Both the position numbers and the translations under genes were made by a program. The notes beneath the pieces were generated by a model that searched no databases, was not told the origin of the DNA, and saw only the letters and a program-made list of their open reading frames with translations. DNA of 64,000 bases from Anisodus tanguticus (taxonomy: Eukaryota > Streptophyta > Magnoliopsida > Solanales > Solanaceae): positions 21,812,001 to 21,876,000 of the forward strand of contig CM067541.1 of NCBI GenBank assembly GCA_034509755.1, given 5' to 3'. Below are positions 34,231 through 46,644 of the stretch, in pieces. The first letter of the stretch is position 1; each line of letters opens with the position of its first letter.

Positions 34231-37025
34231 TGTTACACCTCGTAATTTTAAGACAATAATTAGAGGACGTAATTAAGGAGGTAAGATTCGAATCTTGGAT
34301 ATAGAGTATATTTATATATGCTAATTCGGAAATTAGTATACAAGAGGATGTGATTACGGAAAGATGTTGGTCACAATGAGGGTGACGTTGGATACTTATA
34401 GCAATAATTGTATATTCCCGTTATGGAATAGTATTGTATTATAAAATTATGTCATTGAGGATACGGGGCTTATGAAATTCTCGGGAATTAAAAGAAGTAG
34501 GTTTGAGATTTATTAATTGAAGAACTTGGGGGCCAAAGTGTAAATAATAAAATTCAGATTTTCTTTATTTTAAAACCTACATTCATCTCTTTCATTCTAA
34601 ACTTTAAACAAAACCTCACCTCTCTTCTCCAAACCCCCCCCTGCTGGCCGAAAATCACCCCCAACCCCATACCCAATTTAAGATTTTTATCTCCTCTTCT
34701 TGGACTACATTATTCACAAAATTAGAAGCCAAAACAACACCAAAAACAGTGGCAAAAACGTGCCACTGCTTACCGAAAATTAGACCAGAAATTTTGAATT
34801 TTTGGAAGGAAATTTTGGAAGAAAAACGTGTAGGGATGATGGCTTAACATTGTAGAACACTTGCATGTCAATTGGAGTTGAAGAAGTGAACAAAAAGGGG
34901 AAAGAAATACAAAAAACAGTGGGGATTTTCGGACCCGGGCAGTGAGCAAACTGTGCGAACTATTTTGGATGAAATTTGAGGTATAAAATTCTTCTTTCTA
35001 TAAAATAATTGGAATGCATGTTGTTAGAATTAAGAATATGAATTTGTGTTAAGGAAAAAAATGGAATTTAAATAATGCATGTGACAATTTTGGGCTAGTT
35101 AGCAATTTGAGACAGATTTTGGTGTTGTTGGATTCGTTGGTTATTGTTGTTATTATTATCACTAATTGCATGATGAAATTGAAAGGAAACATTGATATTA
35201 AAGTTTAAAATTAGTTATATGGAAGTATTGAAATATGGAATTGGATTTTAGGAGTTAAGAGAAGAGTTATGGAATTATGACATGTTGTGGCCAAGAACTT
35301 GCATGAAATCGTTGGACATGTTGAGATGGATATGGACTATTTTAGGGACTGTTTTGTGGTGTTATAATGCTAAAAATTTAGTTACCATTATGCATGTTTA
35401 GGTGTGGTAATTGCTAATGTAAGTCCTAAAGGAATAAGGGTGTAGAAAGGTGTAGAAAGGCTTCACATTCTACCCTCGTTGTTGTTGGAACATGGACTAT
35501 TTTTGTGGGCTGTTTGAATGTGAATTAAGAGGCTAAATTTACATGAGAAGTGGGTGTGTAAATCCCCTTTGATTGATGTTTTGGTTTTGCCCTTAATTGG
35601 TGCTTGGTTATTGATGTTATTAGCCTCGTTTGAAAGTTGTGGAAACATGTATAAGCAAGGGAAGTGCTGCCCGAATTTTTATAGAATAGGAAGTCGTTAT
35701 TCGATATAAAGTATGCTAGTGATCATAGAATTGATGAACGTATTACCATTATTATAGGTTGAAGTTCTAAAATGAGACGTACTCTAATATTGAGTTGATT
35801 AGTTCGTCTAAGAGGTATGTGAACTATTCCTTCCTTCTTTGGCATGATTTTTATTTAATGAAAGTACAACGGACGTACATGATTCTTATACAGTTTAATT
35901 CCTAAAGAGGATTGTTATGAGAAGTGCCTATGATTTTTCAGCAAAGAGTTTATTATGACATTATTATAATGATTTTATTGAGAGTCAAATGATAATTTTT
36001 ACTTGCATATGGTTACTCATGATATCCACTCGTGCTAAGTGTTACTACTTCACCTCACCGAGTCCAGGGCCGGGTTATGTTCGTGCACATCCTTGCATTT
36101 TTCACCGAGTCCCTCACTAGAGGGCCGGGTTACGTAGGATGGATCTATAGATGAGATATGACTTCACCGAATCCCAGTATGGGCCGGGTTATGATATGAC
36201 TTCACCGAGTCCCAGTATGGGCCGGGTTATGATATGATTCCACTGAGTCCCGGATTAGTGGGCCGGGTTACGTTATAGGTATATATATGTATATGGACAG
36301 ACATTCATGTTTTCTTGACTTGACTCTTATTTTTTTTATATAAGGCACAACTGACTTTTATTGTTTATGGCACAGTTGGATTTGGATCCTGATTTTTATA
36401 CTGATCTCTTGTTATCCATTGGCCACTTATGATCTCATTTGCAGTATTTCATGTTTACATACTCAGTACATTATTTCGTCGCATCGACCTCTTTCCTCGG
36501 GGGGTGCGTTCATGCCCGTAGGTACAGGTGCTCAGTTTGGTGATCCTCCAGTTTAGGTTCCTGCGCAGCTGTTTGGAAAGCTCCTTTGATCCAGAGCTTT
36601 ACCATTTTGGCACAGAACCCTATGATTTTGATTTATGTATATTTAGGGGCACGGCGGGGCCCTGTCCAGTCATATGTCGTTGTCCTTCTTATAGAAGTAT
36701 GTAGACAGTTGTGGGTTGTACTTATGTAAGGGTTATAACTCTGTTTTGGTCAGTCATGCTATTGTACTCTGTGTTGGGGTGTCCCCGTGTATATACGTTA
36801 CTATATCTTGTTATGTTATATTGGCTAGTTGTGACTCCTCTCGAGACACGTACATTTTTGGGTAAAGGCGCCTTGTCGGCTTGCCTACCCTGGCTTATGT
36901 TGTTATTGTAGTGTTATGCTGTCGGATTTCAGACTCATTAAGTGTTAGTTGGATTATGTGTGACATGTTAGTATAATGATGTCATTAGGACGGTTAGTCG
37001 CGGCCTGTTGGGTCGGGTCGTGACA
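34231..37025 (+). repeat. 3' LTR of the LARD-like element
   Basis: The LTR is 2795 bp and ends GGTCGTGACA at 37025, followed by the TTATC duplication. It aligns with 26944-29754, including the tandem array at 36055-36272. Confidence 0.92.
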
Positions 37026-39462
37026 TTATCAGAAGCTCAACACCGCGACTTGCAGAGACCATTTCCCTATGCCTTTTATTGATCAATGCTTGATCGGCTA
37101 GCGAGAAGATCCTATTATTGCTTCTTAGATGAGTATTCTGGATACAACCAAATTAACATTGCTTTAGAGTACCAGGAAAAAACAACATTCACATGTCCCT
37201 ATGGGACTTTCGCTCTCAGTCGGATGCCGTTTGGCCTCTGTAACGATCTGGCTATGTTCTAAAGGTGTATGATGTCTATCTTCTCAGATATGGTTGAATA
37301 CTTCTTAGAAGTTTTCTTGTATGACTTCTCAGTTGTTGGAGATTCTTTTGATGATTGTCTTGACCATCTAGGTCGACTGTTGAAGTAGTGTGAATAAACC
37401 AATATTGTTTTGAATTGGGAGTAGTGCCATTTTATGATGAATGAAATGAATTTCCTTGTCCACAACATCTCCGAAAAGGGAATTGAGGTTAATGAAGCAA
37501 ACATTAACGTTATTGCTAAGTTTCTTCCACCTATTTCTGTCAAAGGAGTTTGTAGCTTCTTGGGACATGTTGGTTTCTAATAACGCTTCATTAAGGACTT
37601 TTCAAATTTGTCAACCTGATGTGCAAGCTTTTTGAAAAAGAGGCTAAATTTTTATTTGATGAGAAGTGCCTTAAGGCTTTTGAAGAACTGAAGGAGCGAC
37701 TCACTTCAGCTCCTGTTATTATATCTCCAGATTGGTCACTACCTTTTGAGCTTATGTGTGATGCTAGCGGGTTTTCTATTGGAGTGGTTCTTGGTTAAAG
37801 ACACAAAAATATCATGCATATGATCTACTATGCTAGCAAAACACTCAATGCGGCCCAACTGAACTTTACGGTACCTGAACATGAGCTGATGGCTATTGTC
37901 ATGCGTTCAAAAAATTATGTGCATATTTGTTGGGTTCCAAAGTTGTGGTGTATACAGATCATGCGACATTGAGATACCTGATGGCAAAAAGGAGTCTAAG
38001 CGTAGATTGATTCAATTGGTTCTCTTGTTACAAGAGTTTGACTTCGAAGTCAAGGATCTAAAACGTTCAGAAAATCAAGTCGCATATCATTTCTCTAGGC
38101 TTGAAAAACAGGTAGATCGAAGGAAGAGCTGGAAATTGATGATGTTTTTCTCGATGAAAGACTTTTAGCCTTGTCTTGTGCAACAACCCTCTGGTACGTT
38201 GATATTTCCAATTTCTTGGTCACCTTTCTCATTCCCGAGGAGTTCAAATCCTATCAGAAGAAGAATTTCTTATGAGACTGTCGCGAATACCATTGAGATG
38301 AGCCTTACTTATTCCGAACATGCGCCGACAACATCATTCGACATTTTGTTCTTGAAGATGAGGTGATGGCTATTTTGAAGGCGTGTCATAACTCTTTGGT
38401 TGGGGGTCATCATAGTGGGAATAAGATGACATCCAAGGTTCTTGAATGTGGGTACTACTGGTGATGCAAATATGATGGCAAGATCGTGTGATCAATTCCA
38501 ATGCCAAGGAACAAATACAAAGAAGCACGAGATGCCCTTGAATTTATCATGAAGGTGAAACTCTTTGATGTGTGGGGATCGATTTCTTGGATCCCTTTGT
38601 GAGATCATGTGGAATGAGGTATATACTCATAGCCATTGATTACATCCTAAAATGGACACAAGCAGTAGCTTTACCCAACAATGAGGCGAAAAGTGTTATA
38701 GGTTTTCTTAAAAGACCATTTCCACACATTTTGGCATGCCAAGGGCGATTATCAGCGATGGGGGTTATCACTTTTGTAACAAGGAATTTGCAAGTTTGCT
38801 TGAGAAATATGGTATCAAGCACTACGTGGCCACTTCATAGCATCTCAAACGAATGTCCAATCGCTGAGATAAAGAGCATTCTAGCTAAAACAATATGCAA
38901 ATCGGACCGACTGGTCCTAAAAATTAGATGATGCTCTTTGGGCGTATGGAACAGCGCTCAAGACGCCTATTGGAACTTCACCTTATCAGTTCATTTTTTG
39001 TAAGGCTTGACATTTGCCAGTCGAGCTCGAACCCAAGGCCATGTGGGCGTTGAAAAAGTTGAATATGGATTAGGATGAGGCAACCAAGCTTCAGTTGTTT
39101 CAACTTAATGAATGGATGAATTTTGGTACCAAGCATATAAGAATGCAAACTTGTACAAGGAGAGGATGAATCATTATCATGATAAAAATATCCTAAAGTG
39201 GAACTTCCAACCCAATGATGATGTTTTGATGTTCAATTCACGATTGAAGCTTTTCTCGGACAAACTGAAATCCAAATGGTCCGGGCCTTTCCAAGTTGTA
39301 AGTGTTTCACCCCATGGCGCAATTGAATTGAAGTCTATAGATGGGACTCATACTTTTAAAGTGAATGGCCAAAGGGTTAAGCATTATCATGGTTATATCG
39401 ATGGTGACAAAATTGTTGATAGGCACCGTTTGAAGCACGATTTCTTGCCTAATCCTCACTAA
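37026..39462 (+). pseudogene. Athila-type RT remainder, RNase H and integrase
   Basis: The RT continues with YSGYNQINIALEYQEKTTF and GTFALSRMPFGLCN at 37130-37250. The YxDD-equivalent near 37313 reads FLYDFSVVGDSFDDCL where relatives have FMDDFSVVG, so one catalytic Asp is lost. RNase H fragments follow (37690-38110, ending LKRSENQVAYHFSRLE). The integrase core begins GIDFLDPFVRSCGMRYILIA (38575), passes through many frame changes, and ends with the Athila-type C-terminal domain in an open 116-codon frame at 39112-39462 (FNSRLKLFSDKLKSKWSGPF, FKVNGQRVKHY). Several frameshifts and stops make it non-functional. Confidence 0.85.
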
Positions 39463-40780
39463 AGTAGTAACATTGTCATGCCGCGACGTTAAATCAAGCG
39501 TTGATTGAGAGGCAACCCATTTATTTTATTATTATTGTTGTTTGATTTTAGTTTTTTTCTTTATTTTTATACTGTTTGATGTTTTTTGGTGTGCTAGGAC
39601 TCTAATGTTCCAAGGAAGTAGAGTGACAGGAAGAAAAATATTAAGGTTCAGCAGTAGAAGTACGGACCATAAATCCAACCATACAAACATATGTACAGTC
39701 TGTACGTTGTACCATACCAAAAAAGGAAGAAAATTCGCTCATTGGTTTGGCCATAAAGATATGCCAGGTATTTATGGACCGAAAATAATTATACGGTGAG
39801 TTGTACGGTCCGTACTTCTGCAATGCCACATCATTAATGACACCAGGTAAGTTCTCAATAAATCTGATCGTATATTTTTATATGGGGCGTACTTTTATCG
39901 TGAATGTCAGGGAAGTGTTTAAAGACCTCACTCGATATCCACTCTTCCCACTTCTTCCACATTTCAAATGTACACTCATCTCCTAACCTTAACCTTCCAT
40001 AATAGGTGCATTCAATCGCCATAATCTTCCACAAATTTCTTCTCACAATCACCTACTCACTCTCTCTCATGGCGCACCAACCTAGGTCACAGAACTGTGT
40101 CTTATCTTGCTCGCTATTTTTCTCTTGAAGAATCATCACTGAACAAGTATGTTGATGCTTTAATTCCTAGTTGGATGCATTTCATGGTGAAGAGTAAGGT
40201 TGTTTAATACTATTTATTGTGTGTAGAAAAATTCACACCTAGGGTTTATGAACTGAAAAAAGAATACTTGTGTTGGAACTGTGTTGCTGTGAATTCTATT
40301 GATTTGTTATGGTGGAGATTGGAATTTGGTATGTGTGAAGTAAATAAAAGACTCGTAGGGGCGAGTATATCGAAACCCCTACTGAGTCGGAGGGTATTCC
40401 GATCGATAACTTCAACCTTGAAGTTTGAAGTCGTTATGCCCGCCAATTGTTCGATAAAATGCCATTGAGAGAAATTGTGTGAGAAGGGTGAAGTCTGAGT
40501 AAACCAAGCCCATATACCCCATCCACGAAAGGGTGAAATATGCAGAGTGTGTATGTATTAGGTGTGTTCTTGTGCAAGTCTATTTAAATAGTCATGTACG
40601 GTATCGTACAAATTTATGGACCGTACAATTATTTTATGGATTGTTCCAGTTTGTACGGTCCGTCCTTTTTTGTACGACCAACATAACTGAACAAAGTCCA
40701 GTTGTATGTAAGAAATCAAATTGTGTTCTTTTTGCTTTCTTTCTTATTTTCTTTGTGACTAATGTTGTCCCTCAACTGGT
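39463..40780 (+). other. Spacer between integrase and envelope-like ORF
   Basis: No gene is recognised. It contains palindromic motifs GTACGGTCCGTAC (39803-39815) and related half sites near 39660, 39700, 40600 and 40650, the same motif family as in the LTR U3 regions. A pyrimidine-rich segment with ATGGCGCACCAACC lies near 40068. Confidence 0.5.
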
Positions 40781-42650
40781 ATGCCTCCAAAAAATACCAT
40801 CAAGAGGGTGGTGGGTCTCAACTAGCACCGAAGGACAGGGGTCGAGGAAGGGAAACCATATAGACACGCCTGCGTGATGAGCCATCTGACCAAGAAGTGG
40901 AGGTTATGCCATTAAATAGAACAAAGGCCTCCGCAGCATTCGCACTACGCCGAGTGACACCATCAACTGATTCCTCCCAGTCTGAAGAGAAGGAATCTTT
41001 CTCATCTCACTCTAGTGATGAGGAGACTGAACATGAAAGCGAATTAGATGTTAATCCCCATGCCAACACTCCGAACCCGGATAGTGAAGAAGAACAGAGA
41101 TTGCGAGAAGTGCGGAGTAAGCAACACTCGAAAAATAGCTTGCGGTTTTATGTGGAAGGGTCCAAAGAGATGTTTGACCAGGGGTTAGAACTAACAAAAA
41201 AAAGGGAAGAATATGCAACGAAGCATATGGGAGGAGTGGAAAATCAGTTTCTATGTGTTAGATGCTTATCCTTGCATTGTTAAGACACTACACTTTTATG
41301 GGTTTTAGAGTTTCAACAACCCCTCTGGTAAATATTGCCCGATCCTTGTTCGGGAGTTCTACGCATCATAAGGTGTTGTTCTAAAAAAATGCAGAAACCA
41401 GGACAACAAATACAGACACTCCCGATACTGGATGAAGTTGAGGTCTGAAATATCAAGGTAGAAGTCTCCATCAAAGCAATAAACGATTTCTACTTTGGGG
41501 ATGATTATGTTGCACCACCAAATGAGGCTGACTTAATGATAAAGTGCCTCAAAGAACATTAGATGCTATTCTCAGGTGGGTAGATACTGTGATATCTAGG
41601 GCTGATCTGCTTTGGCTAAATAATAAGAGGACAAAGATCTACAAAAATACTCTAACACTCAAAGCAAAATTTTGGTGGAGTCTTACGTTGTACAGGTTGC
41701 TTCCCACATAGAATGACAATTCACTCACATCAGATCGAGCTATGACAATTGCAACATTGATGTGTGAATGTTGGAAGAATCATCGCTAATAAGATTCATG
41801 AGAGAGCACCTCAGCCGACCACCTCCTTTATATTCCCTTGCTTCATCATTGCACTATGTCGAAAAGCGAATGTTCCGAGTATGCCTTAATCGAGATCACT
41901 GTATTCAAGGTACACATGTTTATGACCTAAGGAAGATCAAAGATAAAACTCTCAAGGAATCCCAGGATATTGATGACACATTGCCAGAGTTGCTTGGACG
42001 ACATGAGGAGACTCAGGCCGAGCCTATTTTCGGTGCCACAAATGATGCCACCACAGAGGCACCTACCGCTACTACTGCCTCATTTACTAATAACGTGCCA
42101 TCCACCACTATTGTTCCACCCACTGCAGATGCATCTACTTCTTCAGTGCATCAGACTCCTTCGGTCACTCACCCACCAGTAGCACCGATGGTGGTTGACC
42201 CTTTTCCGTTTACCAAGGAAAATGTCAGACAGTTTGCCATAAAAGAAAAAAAGGGTTGATCAACATGTATCTATTAATATGGGGAAAATTCCTAAACTCG
42301 TGATAAAGGAGATGTGCGAAGCTGTAGTGCCTTTGCGAGAGTCGATCGAGCAGTCTCATGAGTTACTACATGCTAGACTCAATGGATTTGAAATAAGGTT
42401 GGCCGCACTCAAGAGAGAAAGATTGGGTGGTGACACGGGGACACTTTTTAAGGAGCTTTGTCTATCGAGGGTTGATGTTCAAGTACTATAGGCTAGCGAT
42501 CAGGTTGTCTTGAAATATCCTACTCCGATGACACGGGTGGATATATCATCGCTGATACATGTTAAGAATTTGATAGACGATGATGACTCCCGACAAATAA
42601 CAAAGGATGGAAGTGGGATGATGTTGATCTATCTGGTGAGGAGACAAATG
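40781..42650 (+). pseudogene. Envelope-like / 'putative plant transposon protein' ORF, decayed
   Basis: ATG 40781 starts MPPKNTIKRVVG and is soon stopped. The following acidic, Ser-rich stretch (40897-41283, SSHSSDEETEHESELD) leads into the region typical of the extra ORF of Athila elements: PSGKYCPILVREFYAS near 41320, then VSIKAINDFYFGDDY near 41465 and LTSDRAMTIATLM near 41728. This is read across several frames. Downstream (41970-42260) is a Thr/Pro-rich stretch and a piece at 42279-42491. The family is usually annotated as a putative plant transposon protein; its role is unknown. No transmembrane segment can be confirmed in this decayed copy. Confidence 0.6.
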
Positions 42651-44335
42651 AGGTGATGAGGACTAGGCTACGCCGAGAGGAGGAGGATTACATGTGCATA
42701 GCTATGAATAATTCACTGTTTGATAGTCATTCAACACTACTTTTACCTCGAAGGTCGTACAATCTCAAGATGATCAGCATGCCTAGTGTGCCTTAGGGAG
42801 TCCTTACCCTCACTTGTACTTATTTATATGTATTGGAGACAATACATGAATTTTTTTGTTAGGTGTGGGGATACTTGTTTTTTGTTGTATTTTATTGTAT
42901 ATATGTGTCTAGGACCCCCTCGGCTTTTCTTTGCCAAGGTTCATTTCCTGAGGGGTTTTGTTTCCGTTGAACCTGAAATGTTAAGGTTTTTCTTAGATAA
43001 AATAGAGTATTTGTGACTTATGTTGTAGTGGTTTTTGAACTTTGGCATGTATGGTATGTAGTGTTCAAATTGAAATGACCCCTGTAAAAGTTGGTGCTTA
43101 CTCAGAAAATGTCAGTGTTTGACATGCATGATTCTTTTTATGATATTATGAGTATTGGGGTGTTGTGTATGACGAATGCTTGCTTGGGAAGTTAGACTCA
43201 CCCTTATGTCATTGTGGGTGTGAGTTGTTAGTGTTTGTTCATGTATTACACTTGCAATCTATAACTTTCTTAGTTAGTCATGCTTGATTTCTAAGGATAG
43301 TTTAGTTGTTGAATTGATCGTAGGCTTTATTTGTGTGATTTTGAAGCCATGTTGCCTTTTTAGCCTAACTCATTCATATATATGATCCCTAGTATCTCAT
43401 TTTGAGCCTTTGACCCTTTTTCTTGACTAGCCTCTAACTAGCCCATACGCTTGTTTAAAATCTTTCTATTTTTGCGCTCATTCCCTCCTTGACACTATAA
43501 TATAATGAATGAGAGGTTAAAAGCCTAAGCTGGGGGTAACAAGCAATAATTTGTGGAAATTGAGGCCTAAAGCCTAAGTAGGGGGTGGGAATCAGTTACC
43601 TAAAGGATTCAATGTGGTTGTTGTGTAGTTACTGTAAATACTTGTGAAATAAAAAGAGGCGGAAAATGTTGCACAAAAAGGCAATTAAGAGAAGTAGTGT
43701 ATTAAACCACATGAAAGTTGGAGGATCGAAAAAAAGAGAGAAGGAAAGATAAATAAAGTGTAGTGTTCAAGGAGAGTGAGTCACTACTACCTAAATGTCT
43801 ATTCTACCGTCCCTAAGCTTACATTACAAGTCAAAAGAAAGTCCTAGTGTTATCACAACCGAACCATCCAAAGTTGACAACATTGACAATAAGGGTAAGC
43901 ATATGATATTTTCATTTGTAGTGTATGAACTTCTTTTTTAGTATGAGTGTATTCTCTTCCTCTTTGTCTCTGTCTCGATTACTATTGTACATGTGTGTGT
44001 GGGACATTCTTTGGTCTTTCTGAGGGCATAAGGGTTGAAGAATCTTGTGAAAGTAAGTGACTACTCGAGGTGATATTTGTGAGTACATTGATATTTCCAA
44101 AAATGTGATGTCATTGATTGAAGCTTCATTATGTATCATAACAAATTTTGAGTGATGTGTCTTGTTTTAAAATATGAATGTGAGGGGGTAGTTCTGGTGA
44201 AACATGCATGCCTGTAGTTCTGAGCCAAAATCATTGTAGACATGCTTACTTTGTGATATCCAAGCGTCTGTGTTAGTGCTATATGTAGTTTTAGTTGCTT
44301 GAGGACAAGCAAAAACTTTAATTTGGGGGTGTTAA
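42651..44335 (+). other. 3' untranslated spacer of the Athila-type element
   Basis: No coding sequence is recognised. Three polypurine-tract-like phrases occur: AGCTGGGGGTAAC near 43529, AAGTAGGGGGTGGG near 43577, and ATTTGGGGGTGTTAA at 44321-44335. The last directly abuts the 3' LTR and should be the functional tract. Confidence 0.5.
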
Positions 44336-45719
44336 TGTGCCGTAGAATTACGACACATTTGATGCCTTTTGACGACAAACTTTACTTATTTTTAAGTGAG
44401 ATTGTGTCATTTTAATGTGTTTTTGTTGTGTTTAAGGTAATTGATGATCAAAAAGAAAAAAACTAGGAAATTTCATCGAAAGTCCACAAATTGAGAGAAA
44501 TAGAGACTGTATATATTTGTACGGGCCATACTTTCCAACTGTATCTAGAGTGCAAGAAACAGAAATCCCAAAATTTGAGATTTATGATACAATGAATTTG
44601 TAGAGATTTTATACTTATGTACGGACCGTACTTTACACCATACATTGAAAGCAAGATAACTGAAGACAACTAATGGAAAAAAGGATGGATCAAGGTACAA
44701 ACCATACTTCATAAGTACGGGTCGTTCAATTGGCGTAAAAGAAGACCTAATTCTAAAGTTGCTCAACCGTATAAAAGGATACAGACCATATTTATTTTGT
44801 ACGGTCTGTTCTTGCTTCCGTCAGGGAAATTTTTGTCATATAGATTTCCGCGTGTTTTGGACCTTATAAATCGTTTGTTGTAGGGTTTTGTGAAAGGGGA
44901 ATCATATTATAGTCTTTACTCCATAGTAGTGATTACTCATTTTTATTGTTGAAGCTTTTGAGGACAAGATTTCATCTTTTTCATCTTCTTTATTCCATTG
45001 TAAGCTTTAGTGATTTCTTTAATGCTTCGTCTTGCAGTAAACATCATGTGTAGCTAATTTTAATATTAAGGTTGTGGACCCAATGATGGGTGTTATGAAA
45101 TGAGTATCTACTATTGAATATATCCATAATGGATTGTTAGTATTTCCTTATTCCTTATTCTTTCATGTTGGTTAATGGTTGCAAACATTAGCTTAAGCCT
45201 TAAACATTTACTTTACTTGGAAAAGGTGAGTAGGGTTTGGTAGGGATAAGTAACAAGAACTCGAGACATTAACTCCCGTTTAATAAATTCACTTAGGAAT
45301 AAGAGTAGTTTACTTGACATAATTAATCGTTCTTAATTTCAACTCTTTTATATTTGGAAAATCATAAAGAGAAATACTTTGTAACTATTGGGAAATATTA
45401 GGAAGTCACTTAGATTTTAAGTGCATACAATACAACAATCCACTAGAAGTATATCACACTAACATCTATAGCATTACACCTCATCTATAGGGGACATAAC
45501 CTTGGTTTCTTAATCCAATTAATTCAAAATAGCTAGTAGTAATATACAATCTTTTACGACCCTACCGGAATACGAACAAAGACCGAAAATCAAGTAATGC
45601 ACTATGATAGTAACCTTTTCGCACCCTATTCCCTGTGGGATTCGACCCCATCTAGTTGAATTGTTATATCTGACAGCGTCTACTTTACACCATTTGTTAG
45701 GTGTAATTTGAGCGTATCA
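44336..45719 (+). repeat. 3' LTR of the Athila-type element
   Basis: The LTR is 1384 bp, from TGTGCCGTAG to GAGCGTATCA. The TATA box is at 44770-44779. A perfect GTACGGACCGTAC lies at 44619-44631. It is about 31 bp longer than the 5' copy because of small indels. Confidence 0.9.
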
Positions 45720-46395
45720 CCCCTGTTATTTCGATCTCCACAAATCCTTTAACCCTCAATCGAAGGTCTCAATTTTGAATCATAGCAATATAGAATTTTT
45801 GGTATGGAGCAGTTACTACTTCATGAATTTATAGAGCGTGAATTCAATTTTGTCTGTTAGTAAATTTCAAAGTACCAATTTACGTCTAAATCAAAAAGAA
45901 ATATCATTTTGCATGACATGACTTGGGCTGCAGCAGAACATGTCCAATTTTCAAATTAAAGATGTGTCTTCCACTCGTGTCAACACAGAAAGGACATTGC
46001 TAGATTCCTTTTTGTTCCTCAAAATTTTCATAAGCGTATGGTCAAGCCTAGCCATCCAAAATTCACCATTTGAATGATAGTTCTTATCATCTCCTCTTAC
46101 AGCTTGCTGCTTGCAAGGTGGGATGCATATGAAACTCACCAATTGTTATAGGATAAAGGCTAGGTGTCCCTCTGGATTATGAAAAGCATTTATCAAAAAT
46201 GTAAACAAGCACACCTATGTAATTGTTGAATTAGACTCCATATCTTTTATCTTCCTTATCCCCTATAGTTCATTAAGGCATGGATATATATGAGACAGTA
46301 ACATCTTCGACGGCACACAAACTAGGGTATGATTTAGTGGTTTAACGTAACCTTGGTAAAATCGGCTTTAATAAGCATACACAAAAAAATATTTA
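45720..46395 (+). other. Flanking intergenic DNA
   Basis: No gene or known repeat is seen. A short minus-strand frame here (45951-46142) lacks any recognisable motif. Confidence 0.4.
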
Positions 46396-46642
46396 CTCCT
46401 TTTATTTCAATTTATTTGTCTTACTTTTATTTTTTTAGTATGTGTAAAAAAGAATGTCTCTTTCTTAATTTGACAACTCTTTTAATTAACATTTCACATG
46501 ATATTTAACCACAATATTAAAAAGCATTTAGATGCATTATACATATTTTTAGTTTAAGACCACAAGATTTAAAAATCTTATTTGTTTTCTTAAAAATCCT
46601 GTGTCCAGTTAAACTAAGACAAATAAATTGAAATAAAAGAAG
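46396..46642 (+). mobile_element. Stowaway MITE
   Basis: The 247-bp element is flanked by TA (46394-46395 and 46643-46644). Terminal inverted repeats of at least 28 bp match with one mismatch: the left begins CTCCTTTTATTTCAATTTAT, and the right reads as CTTCTTTTATTTCAATTTAT when inverted. It has no coding capacity. Confidence 0.88.
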
Positions 46643-46644
46643 TA

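Larger units (their letters stand above)
26944..37025 (+). mobile_element. Nested LARD-like non-autonomous gypsy element
   Basis: This is a complete 10082-bp element with 2811-bp and 2795-bp LTRs, termini TGTTAC...GTGACA, and the perfect 5-bp target duplication TTATC (26939-26943 and 37026-37030). The PBS is initiator-Met type and the polypurine tract lies directly before the 3' LTR. LTR ends and the phrase ATTCGAGGACGAATGTTTCT before the 3' LTR are like Tekay/Del chromoviruses. The 4476-bp internal region (29755-34230) has no ORF of 60 or more codons. Large LTRs with a long non-coding interior define LARDs. Confidence 0.9.
22961..45719 (+). mobile_element. Athila-type Ty3/gypsy retrotransposon containing a nested element
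   Basis: LTRs at 22961-24313 and 44336-45719 begin TGTGCC and end GCGTATCA. The PBS matches tRNA-Asp as in Athila. The internal order is gag, protease, RT, RNase H, integrase, then a decayed envelope-like ORF and a long 3' spacer, again Athila-like. A 10-kb element with its own target duplication sits in RT (26944-37030). Without it the Athila-type element would be about 12.7 kb. The 5-mers flanking the element (TTTGA left, CCCCT right) do not match. Confidence 0.88.
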
